38,321 nucleotides of DNA from Spongiibacteraceae bacterium (GTDB taxonomy: Bacteria > Pseudomonadota > Gammaproteobacteria > Pseudomonadales > PIVM01). The position numbers and the translations under genes were made by a program. The stretch spans positions 1 through 38,321 of the forward strand of contig JAUXDF010000003.1 of assembly GCA_030618505.1 (NCBI GenBank), given 5' to 3'. Positions 26,516 to 34,256 of the stretch are shown here, piece after piece (the stretch's first letter is position 1; the number at the start of each line of letters is the position of its first letter). The notes under the pieces are model-generated. The model had not been told where the DNA came from, ran no database searches, and saw nothing but the letters and a program-made list of their open reading frames with translations.

Positions 26516-26518
26516 TTG
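26504..26518 (+). promoter_or_regulatory. dnaA ribosome binding site and TTG start
   Basis: AGGGGG followed by five bases and TTG at 26516-26518 sets the dnaA start. The resulting first residues, MPDIIWQRCVDRLQDEL, align with the beginning of DnaA domain I, and no ATG is available nearby in frame. A TTG start fits restrained translation of the initiator; E. coli dnaA uses GTG. Confidence 0.75.
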
Positions 26519-27937
26519 CCTGATATTATCTGGCAACGCTGTGTTGATCGACTTCAAGACGAATTACCGTCTCAGCAGTTCAATACATGGATTAGACCGC
26601 TTCAGGCTGAAACTATAGCTGAAGGCTTGAGGTTAATGGCGCCTAACCGGTTTATAAAAGAATGGGTTAATGACAAATACATCGATCGAATCGCTGAATT
26701 AGTCTCTGAGGCTAGTGAGGGAGAATTTGCACAAGTTTTAGTTGAGATAGACCAAAAAAATATAGGATCTGCTGTCCGTCCCAGTAGCCTTAATCGCCGG
26801 AGCGAAAAGACTAATATCACTTTAAACCGTGATTTTGATAAAACGCCCCCTCCGGCAAATATTAACCAAACTAAAGTGCTCGATCGGCAGGTAGAAATTG
26901 AAGGCGCCATTAAACACCAAAGTCACCTGACAGAAAGTAATACCTTTGACACCTTTGTAGAGGGTAAATCCAACCAGTTAGCGCGAGCAGCAGCTTCCCA
27001 AGTTGCTGAAAACCCCGGAGGCTCCTATAACCCACTGTTTATTTATGGCGGTGTTGGTTTGGGTAAAACTCATTTAATGCATGCCGTTGGTCATTCTTTA
27101 CTAAAACGAAATCCGAACGCAAAAGTTGTCTATTTACATTCTGAGCGTTTTGTCGCTGATATGGTAAAAGCTTTACAATTAAATGCGATAAATGACTTTA
27201 AGCGTTATTACCGTTCGGTTGATGCTTTGCTGATTGACGATATTCAGTTTTTTGCCGGTAAGGAACGTTCTCAAGAAGAATTTTTTCATACTTTTAATGC
27301 CCTGCTGGAGGGTGGCCAACAGATGATACTAACCTGTGACCGTTACCCTAGAGAAATAAATGGGGTTGCTGAGCGATTAAAGTCTCGGTTTGGTTGGGGT
27401 TTAACGGTCGCCGTTGAACCACCGGAGTTAGAGACACGAGTTGCTATTTTGATGAAAAAAGCAGAGCAAGCAAAAATTGATCTTCCACCTGATGCGGCTT
27501 TTTTTATTGCCCAAAGAATACGTTCTAATGTCAGGGAGCTTGAAGGCGCTCTAAAGCGGGTTATCGCTAATGCACATTTTATGGCAAAACCCATCGATGT
27601 AGAGCTCATTCGAGAGTCATTAAAAGACCTTTTGGCTCTGCAGGACAGACAAGTTAACATTAGTAATATTCAGCGTACGGTTGCAGAGTATTATAAAATC
27701 AAAATGGCTGACTTGCTTTCAAGACGAAGAAATCGTTCCATAGCGCGACCCCGGCAGATGGCAATGGCTCTAGCTAAAGAGCTGACTAATCATAGTTTGC
27801 CAGAGATTGGAGATGCCTTTGGTGGCAGAGACCATACTACTGTGCTGCACGCTTGCAGAAAGATCGCTGAACTAAAAGAAGCAGATTCAGATATAAAAGA
27901 AGACCATAAGAATTTATTAAGATTATTGACTACCTGA
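26516..27937 (+). CDS. dnaA: Chromosomal replication initiator protein
   Basis: DnaA binds DnaA boxes, opens the origin and loads the helicase. The 473-residue protein has domain I (about 1-85), a variable linker II (about 85-140), and AAA+ domain III. In domain III the Walker A GGVGLGKTHLMHA lies near residue 178, and the Walker B LLIDDIQFFAGKERSQEEFFH near 240. Domain IV carries the box-binding GGRDHTTVLHACRKI near 440. The start is TTG. Two candidate origins lie upstream. Confidence 0.99.
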   Translation: MPDIIWQRCVDRLQDELPSQQFNTWIRPLQAETIAEGLRLMAPNRFIKEWVNDKYIDRIAELVSEASEGEFAQVLVEIDQKNIGSAVRPSSLNRRSEKTNITLNRDFDKTPPPANINQTKVLDRQVEIEGAIKHQSHLTESNTFDTFVEGKSNQLARAAASQVAENPGGSYNPLFIYGGVGLGKTHLMHAVGHSLLKRNPNAKVVYLHSERFVADMVKALQLNAINDFKRYYRSVDALLIDDIQFFAGKERSQEEFFHTFNALLEGGQQMILTCDRYPREINGVAERLKSRFGWGLTVAVEPPELETRVAILMKKAEQAKIDLPPDAAFFIAQRIRSNVRELEGALKRVIANAHFMAKPIDVELIRESLKDLLALQDRQVNISNIQRTVAEYYKIKMADLLSRRRNRSIARPRQMAMALAKELTNHSLPEIGDAFGGRDHTTVLHACRKIAELKEADSDIKEDHKNLLRLLTT

Positions 27938-27991
27938 TATGTCTGTTTAAAACAGAATATTCATAAAAGGGAAACATAAGAGACGACCGTT

Positions 27992-29095
27992 ATGAAATTT
28001 ACAGTAAAAAGAGAAGCACTACTTAAGCCACTCAATTTGGTGGCTGGTGTTGTAGAGCGTCGTCAAACTCTGCCCATACTATCTAACGTTATGTTGGTTT
28101 TAAATAATAATCAGCTCTCCTTAACCGGCACAGACCTGGAAGTTGAAATAGTAGGTAGGGTGCTAGTTGAAGATGGCGGCGATGATGGTGAAATTACCGT
28201 ACCGGCAAGAAAGCTGCTGGATATTTGTAAATCCTTACCGGATGGTGGGGATATTCAAATTAGCCTTAAAGATCAAAAGGTTGTGGTAAAAAGCGGCCGT
28301 AGCCGATTTACTCTTTCTTCATTACCTGCTAATGATTTTCCTAATATCGAAGAAGGACCGGGAAGTTTTGAAATTGACATACTGCAGGGACAATTAAAAC
28401 GCTTGATTGAAAGAACTTCCTTTGCAATGGCACAGCAGGACGTGCGTTATTATCTTAATGGTATGTTGTGGGAAGCATCAAAAGATCAGCTAAAAGTAGT
28501 AGCTACCGATGGTCATAGACTCGCTATGTGTAATCTTGCTACAGAGCTCAATATTTCAGAGGTAAAACAAGTCATTATTCCACGTAAAGGGGTTAATGAA
28601 CTCCTGCGTTTGTTGATGGAAGAAAAAAAGGGTATCAAAATTGTGTTTGGTACTAACCACATGAAAGCGACCACCGATGACTTTACTTTTACCTCTAAAT
28701 TGGTTGATGGTAAATTTCCTGATTATGACAGAGTGTTACCTAAAGGTAGCAATAAGAGTGTCTATGGTTCTCGCCAGGAATTAAAGCAGGCTTTCTCACG
28801 TACGGCTATATTATCAAATGAAAAATATCGTGGTATCCGGCTAGTTCTTACTGATGGCAGCCTACAAATACTTGCTAATAACCCAGAGCAGGAAGAGGCT
28901 GAAGAGACTGTTAGTGTTGATTACCAGGGAGAAAACCTGGAGATAGGTTTTAATGTCAGTTACCTTGTTGATGTTATGACCGTTTTATCCGGTGATCAGG
29001 TTAAAATTAATCTCTCAGATTCCAATAGCAGTGCATTAATTGAAGAGTCTGACGATAGTGACTCTCAATATGTTGTAATGCCGATGCGACTTTAA
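27992..29095 (+). CDS. dnaN: DNA polymerase III sliding clamp (beta subunit)
   Basis: The 367-residue clamp encircles DNA and tethers polymerase III. It starts MKFTVKREALLKPLNLVAGVVERRQTLPIL and has three clamp domains. YYLNGMLWE and ATDGHRLAM appear in the second domain, and the C-terminus ends YVVMPMRL, the usual clamp-loader contact end. It follows dnaA by 54 bp with GGGAAA upstream, and recF starts 20 bp after it. Confidence 0.99.
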   Translation: MKFTVKREALLKPLNLVAGVVERRQTLPILSNVMLVLNNNQLSLTGTDLEVEIVGRVLVEDGGDDGEITVPARKLLDICKSLPDGGDIQISLKDQKVVVKSGRSRFTLSSLPANDFPNIEEGPGSFEIDILQGQLKRLIERTSFAMAQQDVRYYLNGMLWEASKDQLKVVATDGHRLAMCNLATELNISEVKQVIIPRKGVNELLRLLMEEKKGIKIVFGTNHMKATTDDFTFTSKLVDGKFPDYDRVLPKGSNKSVYGSRQELKQAFSRTAILSNEKYRGIRLVLTDGSLQILANNPEQEEAEETVSVDYQGENLEIGFNVSYLVDVMTVLSGDQVKINLSDSNSSALIEESDDSDSQYVVMPMRL

Positions 29096-29115
29096 ATGGC
29101 TGTTAAGAGGCATAC

Positions 29116-30228
29116 TTGAACGTGCACCCTACCCTTTTAGAATGTTTAACGGTGCAGGATGTACGAAACATAGAAAATATAAAACTGGATCAGCTTACTA
29201 ATATCACGATTTTGTATGGAGAGAACGGCAGTGGTAAAACCTCTATACTGGAAGCGATAAATATATTGGGTTTGTCTCGATCTTTTAGAACGAATAAAAT
29301 CAACACTGTAATTCGCAAAAATAGACCCGAGTGCATCGTATTTGGCAATTTAAGAGAAGAAAACTCGGAGCGACTTACCCCCTTGGGTATTAGTCGCTCT
29401 AGTGATGGTAAGCGCAAGATCCAGGCAAACCAACTGGAGATTAAAAGAATTAGCGAGCTTGCCAGGCTTTTGCCTATACAGGTTATAGATGCACAAGCGT
29501 TTAAGTTACTGGAGGGCGGGCCAAAAGAAAGGCGACAGTTTCTGGATTGGGGGGTGTTCCACGTGGAACACCAATTTGTTTTATTGTGGGCAAAGCTGGA
29601 ACGCTCGGTAAAACAACGGAATGCGACACTACGGCAATATAAAGTAAATACCACCCCTTTGCAGGTAGAAATATGGGATAGGGAAATATATACGCTTGCT
29701 GAGCCTATTCATCGCTTGCGAAAGAGCTATTTTAATCGCTTTAACGAAAGGTTTTGTGAGATATGGCGTAAGATTAATAGCGGCATTGAGATTGAGCTTC
29801 AATATGATAAAGGATGGAGCGTAGATCAGCCCCTTGATGCTGAGCTCAAACAAAGGTTTGAACTGGATAAGCGCAGAGGTCTTACCTCTATTGGTCCCCA
29901 CAGAGCGACAATTGATATAATTAGCGCAGGTAGACCAGCACATCTTATCTTGTCGAGGGGGCAGCAAAAACTTGTCGTTTCGGCATTAAAAATCACGCAG
30001 GGGCAGTTATTAAGGGACTATCTTTCGAAAAAAACTATTTATTTGCTCGATGATTTACCCTCAGAATTTGATAAATCCAACCGGAAAGTTATTTGCCGGT
30101 TGTTAGAAGATATAGATGCGCAGCTATTTTTAACCTGCGTAGAGGCCGATAGCCTTAAGGGCTGCTGGAAAAATGAGACCCAAGTGAAAATGTTTCACGT
30201 GGAACATGGCACAGTCACAGAAGTTTAG
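29116..30228 (+). CDS. recF: DNA replication and repair protein RecF
   Basis: RecF is an SMC-like ATPase that helps load RecA at gaps through RecOR. The Walker A is YGENGSGKTSILEAI near residue 35, the ABC-type signature is LILSRGQQKLVVSALK near 275, and the Walker B is TIYLLDDLPSEFDK near 310. The start is TTG at 29116 with AAGAGG 5 nt upstream. The reading frame carries two parS palindromes, at 29555-29570 (encoding VFHVEH) and 30191-30206 (encoding MFHVEH). These encode the same residues but impose unusual local codon choice. It precedes gyrB by 23 bp. Confidence 0.98.
   Translation: MNVHPTLLECLTVQDVRNIENIKLDQLTNITILYGENGSGKTSILEAINILGLSRSFRTNKINTVIRKNRPECIVFGNLREENSERLTPLGISRSSDGKRKIQANQLEIKRISELARLLPIQVIDAQAFKLLEGGPKERRQFLDWGVFHVEHQFVLLWAKLERSVKQRNATLRQYKVNTTPLQVEIWDREIYTLAEPIHRLRKSYFNRFNERFCEIWRKINSGIEIELQYDKGWSVDQPLDAELKQRFELDKRRGLTSIGPHRATIDIISAGRPAHLILSRGQQKLVVSALKITQGQLLRDYLSKKTIYLLDDLPSEFDKSNRKVICRLLEDIDAQLFLTCVEADSLKGCWKNETQVKMFHVEHGTVTEV
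29555..29570. other. parS: parS site 1 (inside recF)
   Basis: TGTTCCACGTGGAACA is a perfect 16-bp palindrome matching the consensus TGTTNCACGTGNAACA used by chromosomal ParB proteins. It lies in the recF coding region, about 8 kb from candidate origin A and 3.2 kb from candidate B. Confidence 0.93.
30191..30206. other. parS: parS site 2 (inside recF, 3' end)
   Basis: TGTTTCACGTGGAACA matches the parS consensus with one asymmetric base pair in the arms. It lies near the end of recF, 621 bp after site 1, so ParB would have two loading sites in one gene. Confidence 0.93.
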
Positions 30229-30251
30229 TGTGTTTTTGGAGATAAACCAAA

Positions 30252-32672
30252 ATGAGTGATGAGAATAATTACGACTCTTCCAGTATTAAGGTCTTAAAAG
30301 GGCTTGATGCGGTAAGAAAAAGACCCGGTATGTATATTGGTGATACTGATGATGGCACCGGTCTACACCATATGGTTTTTGAAATAGTTGATAACTCCAT
30401 AGATGAAGCATTAGCAAATTATTGTAATTCGATCAATGTTGTTATCCATCATGGTGAGTCGGTGACTGTATCTGATGATGGCCGTGGTATCCCAACGGAG
30501 ATGCACGAAGAAGGGGTTTCCGCAGCAGAAGTTATTATGACAGTACTTCATGCGGGCGGTAAATTTGATGATAATAGCTATAAAGTGTCTGGTGGCCTGC
30601 ACGGTGTAGGTGTATCGGTTGTAAATGCTCTGTCTTCAGAGTTAAAACTGACTATTCGTAGAGAAGGGAAAGTACATGAGCAGATTTACCATCATGGTGT
30701 TCCCCAGGCGCCTTTAGCTGTTGTTGGTGAGACTGAAAAAAGCGGTACCGAAGTACATTTCAAACCTTCCCCGGAAACTTTTACCCATATTGAGTTTCAC
30801 TACGAAATTCTTGCTAAACGGCTCAGGGAACTGTCTTTTTTGAATTCAGGGGTCCGTATTAACCTTAAAGATGAGCGTAGTGGTAAAGAGGATACCTTCG
30901 AGTATGAAGGTGGTGTTATGTCTTTTGTTGAATATCTCAATCAAAATAAAACACCGATTAATAAGGTATTTCACTTTAATTACACCTCAGATATTGACGG
31001 TATAGTTGTCGAAGTTGCTATGCAGTGGAATGATGGCTTTCAGGAAAATCTTTATTGTTATACCAATAACATACCCCAGCGTGATGGTGGAACCCATTTG
31101 GCGGGCTTTAGAGCCGCGTTGACTCGAAATCTAAACACCTACATTGAAAAGGAAGCTCTGGCTGGAAAGAATAAAGTTAACACTGTTGGTGATGACGCAC
31201 GAGAAGGTTTAACGGCAATTGTTTCTGTAAAAGTACCGGATCCTAAATTCTCCTCCCAGACTAAAGATAAGTTGGTGTCCTCAGAGGTTAAAACCGCTGT
31301 AGAGGGGGCAATGAATGCTGAGTTAAAAGACTACTTGATGGAAAATCCTCAGGAAGCAAAAATTATTGTCCAAAAGATGATTGATGCTGCTAGAGCCAGG
31401 GAAGCGGCAAGGAAAGCCAGGGAAATGACTCGCCGTAAAGGTGCTCTGGATATAGCAGGCTTGCCAGGAAAATTGGCCGATTGTTCTGAGAAAGATCCCG
31501 CACTGTCTGAAGTTTACCTGGTGGAGGGTGATTCTGCAGGTGGTTCCGCTAAACAGGGTCGAGATAGAAAATACCAGGCAATACTGCCTCTGAAAGGAAA
31601 AATACTGAATGTAGAAAAAGCCCGTTTTGACAAAATGCTTTCATCTGTTGAGGTAGGCACCATTGTAACGGCTTTGGGCTGTGGTATTGGCAAAGATGAG
31701 TTTAATCCCGATAAATTACGCTATCATAGCGTGATTATCATGACTGATGCCGATGTTGATGGATCACACATACGCACCCTGCTACTCACCTTCTTTTTCC
31801 GCCAGATGCCTGAATTAATTGAGCGTGGACATATATTTATTGCTCAGCCACCACTGTTTAAAATCAGTAAAGGCAAACAACAACAATACCTGAAAGATAC
31901 TGATGCTTACGAAGAGTTTATGACCCAATCAGCACTGGATAATACCCAGCTATTTGTAAACCCTGATGCGCCCGGTATTGGTGGCGAAGGTTTGCAGGCA
32001 CTGGTTATACAGTATAGAGATGTAGAGCAGTTGATAGATCGTCTTTCCCGGCTCTATCCCCGTGAAGTAATGGAGAAGATTGTAAAACTCCCTGAGTTAC
32101 CCATAGACGCCCTAGCTGATCAAGCTCAGGTTGAAGCCTGGTGTGAAGGGCTGTCTGCAGAGCTTAATATAGACCAGCGATCTGGTAGCTGTATCTATCA
32201 AATCAGCGCCAAAAAAGACGATGAACGCCAGATTTATTTTCCTGAGGTTACTGTTATCGCCCACGGTTTGCCGACGGTGTATCTGTTTAATCAGGACTTT
32301 TTTGCCTCAACAGAATATAAATCGATGGTAGCCCTGGGTTTGGCTATTAATGAGTTGATAGAGGAAGGTGGTTATATTCAGCGCGGTGAGAGAAGTCAGG
32401 AGGTTAGTTCATTTAAGGAGGCTTTGGATTGGCTAATGAAAGAGGCGAGCCGTGGTTATTATATCCAGCGCTATAAGGGGCTTGGGGAGATGAACCCAGA
32501 ACAATTATGGGAAACCACCATGGACCCCGAAATGCGCCGTATGCTTCGAGTAACCATAGAAGATGCTATTGCCGCTGATCAGATCTTTACTACTCTAATG
32601 GGGGATCAGGTTGAGCCTCGACGAGAGTTTATTGAAGAGAATGCTCTGAAAGTGGCGAACCTGGATGTCTAA
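30252..32672 (+). CDS. gyrB: DNA gyrase subunit B
   Basis: GyrB supplies the ATPase and TOPRIM metal-binding domain of gyrase. The 806-residue protein shows the GHKL ATPase motifs DNSIDEA near residue 45 and GGLHGVGVSVVNALS near 115. The TOPRIM signature EVYLVEGDSAGGSAKQGRDR lies near 420, with DADVDGSHIRTLLLTFF near 500. The large insertion typical of gammaproteobacterial GyrB is present. The C-terminal part has QRYKGLGEMNPEQLWETTMDP. It ends the dnaA-dnaN-recF-gyrB run, and the accessory segment follows directly. Confidence 0.99.
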   Translation: MSDENNYDSSSIKVLKGLDAVRKRPGMYIGDTDDGTGLHHMVFEIVDNSIDEALANYCNSINVVIHHGESVTVSDDGRGIPTEMHEEGVSAAEVIMTVLHAGGKFDDNSYKVSGGLHGVGVSVVNALSSELKLTIRREGKVHEQIYHHGVPQAPLAVVGETEKSGTEVHFKPSPETFTHIEFHYEILAKRLRELSFLNSGVRINLKDERSGKEDTFEYEGGVMSFVEYLNQNKTPINKVFHFNYTSDIDGIVVEVAMQWNDGFQENLYCYTNNIPQRDGGTHLAGFRAALTRNLNTYIEKEALAGKNKVNTVGDDAREGLTAIVSVKVPDPKFSSQTKDKLVSSEVKTAVEGAMNAELKDYLMENPQEAKIIVQKMIDAARAREAARKAREMTRRKGALDIAGLPGKLADCSEKDPALSEVYLVEGDSAGGSAKQGRDRKYQAILPLKGKILNVEKARFDKMLSSVEVGTIVTALGCGIGKDEFNPDKLRYHSVIIMTDADVDGSHIRTLLLTFFFRQMPELIERGHIFIAQPPLFKISKGKQQQYLKDTDAYEEFMTQSALDNTQLFVNPDAPGIGGEGLQALVIQYRDVEQLIDRLSRLYPREVMEKIVKLPELPIDALADQAQVEAWCEGLSAELNIDQRSGSCIYQISAKKDDERQIYFPEVTVIAHGLPTVYLFNQDFFASTEYKSMVALGLAINELIEEGGYIQRGERSQEVSSFKEALDWLMKEASRGYYIQRYKGLGEMNPEQLWETTMDPEMRRMLRVTIEDAIAADQIFTTLMGDQVEPRREFIEENALKVANLDV

Positions 32673-32688
32673 GTGCTTTTGTTGTGGG

Positions 32689-32712
32689 TTCTCACGAGAA
32701 ATGAAAAATTCT
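32689..32712 (+). repeat. TTCTCAC-type repeat, copy A
   Basis: TTCTCACGAGAAATGAAAAA followed by TTCT fits the pattern TTCTCACNNAAAATN(3-5)TTTTCT shared with the copies at 32914, 35173 and 35834. It begins 17 bp after the gyrB stop. Copy B overlaps its 3' end. Confidence 0.6.
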
Positions 32713-32743
32713 CACCTAAAATGAATCAAATATTTTAGGTGAG
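32709..32743. repeat. TTCTCAC-type repeat, copy B, within a 12-bp palindrome (possible gyrB terminator)
   Basis: CTCACCTAAAAT (32711-32722) and ATTTTAGGTGAG (32732-32743) are perfect complements with a 9-nt loop. The left arm is also a TTCTCAC-type repeat. The stem is 39 bp after gyrB and could stop transcription, but no clear T-run follows. Confidence 0.65.
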
Positions 32744-32794
32744 TTATAATAAAATCAGTAACTTACAAATAATTACCATATAATAATTATTGTT

Positions 32795-32828
32795 AATTGG
32801 TCGGGTAAATCACTTTTTCCGACCAATT
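32795..32828. repeat. Perfect 10-bp inverted repeat
   Basis: AATTGGTCGG (32795-32804) pairs with CCGACCAATT (32819-32828) around a 14-nt loop containing a T-run. A T-run inside the loop rather than after the stem argues against a normal terminator. The function is unknown. Confidence 0.75.
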
Positions 32829-32913
32829 CTATACAGTTGAAAGCACAGATAAAGCCTCTCTAAAACCATTTTATAGTTGTGTTGGCTCCCACATAATGGC
32901 CAAATCCGACCTT

Positions 32914-32937
32914 TTCTCACATAAAATGCACTTTTCT
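32914..32937 (+). repeat. Left inverted repeat of the Xre/RES/exonuclease segment (copy D)
   Basis: TTCTCACATAAAATGCACTT followed by TTCT matches 23 of 24 bases with the reverse complement of 35811-35834. The two face inward with TTCTCAC outermost, as terminal inverted repeats do. No target duplication is obvious next to either copy. Confidence 0.8.
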
Positions 32938-33103
32938 GCCAGACACCTCAGCCTAAGCTTGTTGATTGGCTCCAGCAATTAACCGCCCTGATTCTTTTAA
33001 CATTCAACGGCTTACAAAGCCAATTGGCGCGAAAAACCACCTGCCATTTAACATTTTAGGGACACAGAAAACTCAGATCAGTTAGTAAACTCGGCCTAAA
33101 TAA

Positions 33104-33146
33104 CTTTAATATTGAAGTATATTTATTTTATGCTACAATATTAAAG
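33104..33146 (+). promoter_or_regulatory. Promoter inside an 11-bp inverted repeat (probable autoregulatory operator)
   Basis: CTTTAATATTG (33104-33114) and CAATATTAAAG (33136-33146) are perfect complements. A promoter with -35 TTGAAG (33112-33117), a 16-bp spacer and -10 TACAAT (33134-33139) overlaps both arms. AAGGAGG at 33153-33159 lies 6 nt before the ATG of the antitoxin. Binding of a dimeric Xre protein or toxin-antitoxin complex to both arms would cover the promoter, as in known Xre-RES operons. The regulation is inferred. Confidence 0.75.
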
Positions 33147-33165
33147 CAGATTAAGGAGGCCTATC

Positions 33166-33567
33166 ATGAGCCAATACGCAGATTTCACGAAAGAAAAAAG
33201 AAAAGAAGCTGCCGGCCCTTTAATTAAGGCTGTACTTCAAATATTTGAACGCTGGAGACTAAATAATACCCAGCAGCAATCCTTATTGGGCCTGCATAAT
33301 GAGGGTACATTCTATAACTGGAAGAAGAAGCCTGAATCAGCAACGCTCACTAATGATCTGCTAGAACGAACCAGCTATATATTGGGAATTTGGAGATCAC
33401 TTCAATTACTTATTCCTGAGGAAAGGGTCTCTGATTCTTGGATCACCTCGCCTAATAGTAGTATTGCGTTTAATGGGCAGTCTCCACTAGAAAGAATGCT
33501 TGGCGGCCAGATCGTAGATCTAGCCCATGTGCGTCAATATTTAGATTCGGAAAGAGGCGGTTGGTAA
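33166..33567 (+). CDS. Xre/MbcA/ParS-family antitoxin (DUF2384)
   Basis: This 133-residue protein is the expected antitoxin of the RES toxin that follows. The N-terminal half has a helical Xre-like DNA-binding region with QQSLLGLHNEGTFYNWKKKP near residues 38-58. The C-terminal half is the toxin-binding domain with SIAFNGQSPLERMLGGQIVDLA and the terminal VRQYLDSERGGW, which are hallmarks of this family. In characterised pairs the tail plugs the toxin active site. AAGGAGG supports the start. The stop TAA overlaps the toxin start ATG (TAATG), and the operator lies directly upstream. Confidence 0.93.
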   Translation: MSQYADFTKEKRKEAAGPLIKAVLQIFERWRLNNTQQQSLLGLHNEGTFYNWKKKPESATLTNDLLERTSYILGIWRSLQLLIPEERVSDSWITSPNSSIAFNGQSPLERMLGGQIVDLAHVRQYLDSERGGW

Positions 33568-34256
33568 TGGACGTTAATGGTCTGGATGTCACTAAAGTAG
33601 AAGAGACTACCTACCGTCTAATTCCAAGCAGGTTCCCACCTATTGACCTCTACGGGCGAGTCTCTACCCCAGAAGAGTTTGAATTTCTCCATGAAATAGA
33701 ATCCCTAACTAACGAAAGACTAAGAGATCAGGTTGGCGATATTAATCTCGTTGCCAAAGAAGACCGCATAGCAGGCCCAGGAACCAGCTATATCATGGCT
33801 GCATTTACGCATGCAAAAGTAGATGGTGACGGTGGCCGATTCAATAAGGGCTATGGTGTCTTTTACTGTGCAAAGGAGATAGAAACTGCACTAGAAGAGA
33901 CGAAGTATCACCGAGCAAAATTTTTTAACGACTTCAATAGTTGCCCCACAACCATTGATATGCGCTCGTTAGTATCTGACTTATCCCATGAACTTCACAC
34001 TATTCTTGATAAACAGACAGAGCTTCCTGATATTTATGATCCTGATGATTATTCTACTGGCCAAGCTCTTGGTCAAAAGCTAAAAGAAGCAGGCTCATGG
34101 GGCATTGAATACTCGAGTGTTCGCAAAGATGATGGAACATGTTATGGCGTTTTAAGACCACCAGCCCTATCAAACTGCCGACAATCAAAACACTACGAGT
34201 ATCATTTTGATGGAAATGAAATTTCACATGTAGTGGAGAAGATACCAGTCGAATGA
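33567..34256 (+). CDS. RES-domain toxin (NAD+-consuming)
   Basis: RES toxins degrade NAD+ (MbcT, Res) or modify proteins with ADP-ribose (ParT). The 229-residue product from ATG 33567 has the family triad visible as Arg91 in GGRFNKGYGVFY, Glu110/111 in TALEETKYHR, and Ser183/184 in WGIEYSSVR. The C-terminal YEYHFDGNEISHV is also typical. The start overlaps the antitoxin stop (TAATG), with GAGGCGG 6 nt before it. An upstream in-frame TTG at 33561 would add two residues. The catalytic residues look intact, so the toxin should be active. Which of the known chemistries it performs cannot be told from sequence. The next gene overlaps its stop by 4 nt. Confidence 0.93.
   Translation: MDVNGLDVTKVEETTYRLIPSRFPPIDLYGRVSTPEEFEFLHEIESLTNERLRDQVGDINLVAKEDRIAGPGTSYIMAAFTHAKVDGDGGRFNKGYGVFYCAKEIETALEETKYHRAKFFNDFNSCPTTIDMRSLVSDLSHELHTILDKQTELPDIYDPDDYSTGQALGQKLKEAGSWGIEYSSVRKDDGTCYGVLRPPALSNCRQSKHYEYHFDGNEISHVVEKIPVE

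Larger units (their letters stand above)
32673..33165. other. Gene-free region between gyrB and the Xre/RES operon
   Basis: No supported gene lies in these 493 bp. It holds two copies of the TTCTCAC-type repeat (32689 and 32709), a degraded copy at 32884, the left inverted repeat at 32914, a palindrome at 32711-32743 that may end gyrB transcription, and a perfect 10-bp inverted repeat at 32795-32828. The operon promoter and operator are at 33104-33146. Confidence 0.7.

Noticed and set aside
32795..32828. Rho-independent terminator for gyrB
   Set aside because: The T-run is inside the loop rather than after the stem, so it does not fit a normal terminator. It is listed only as an inverted repeat.
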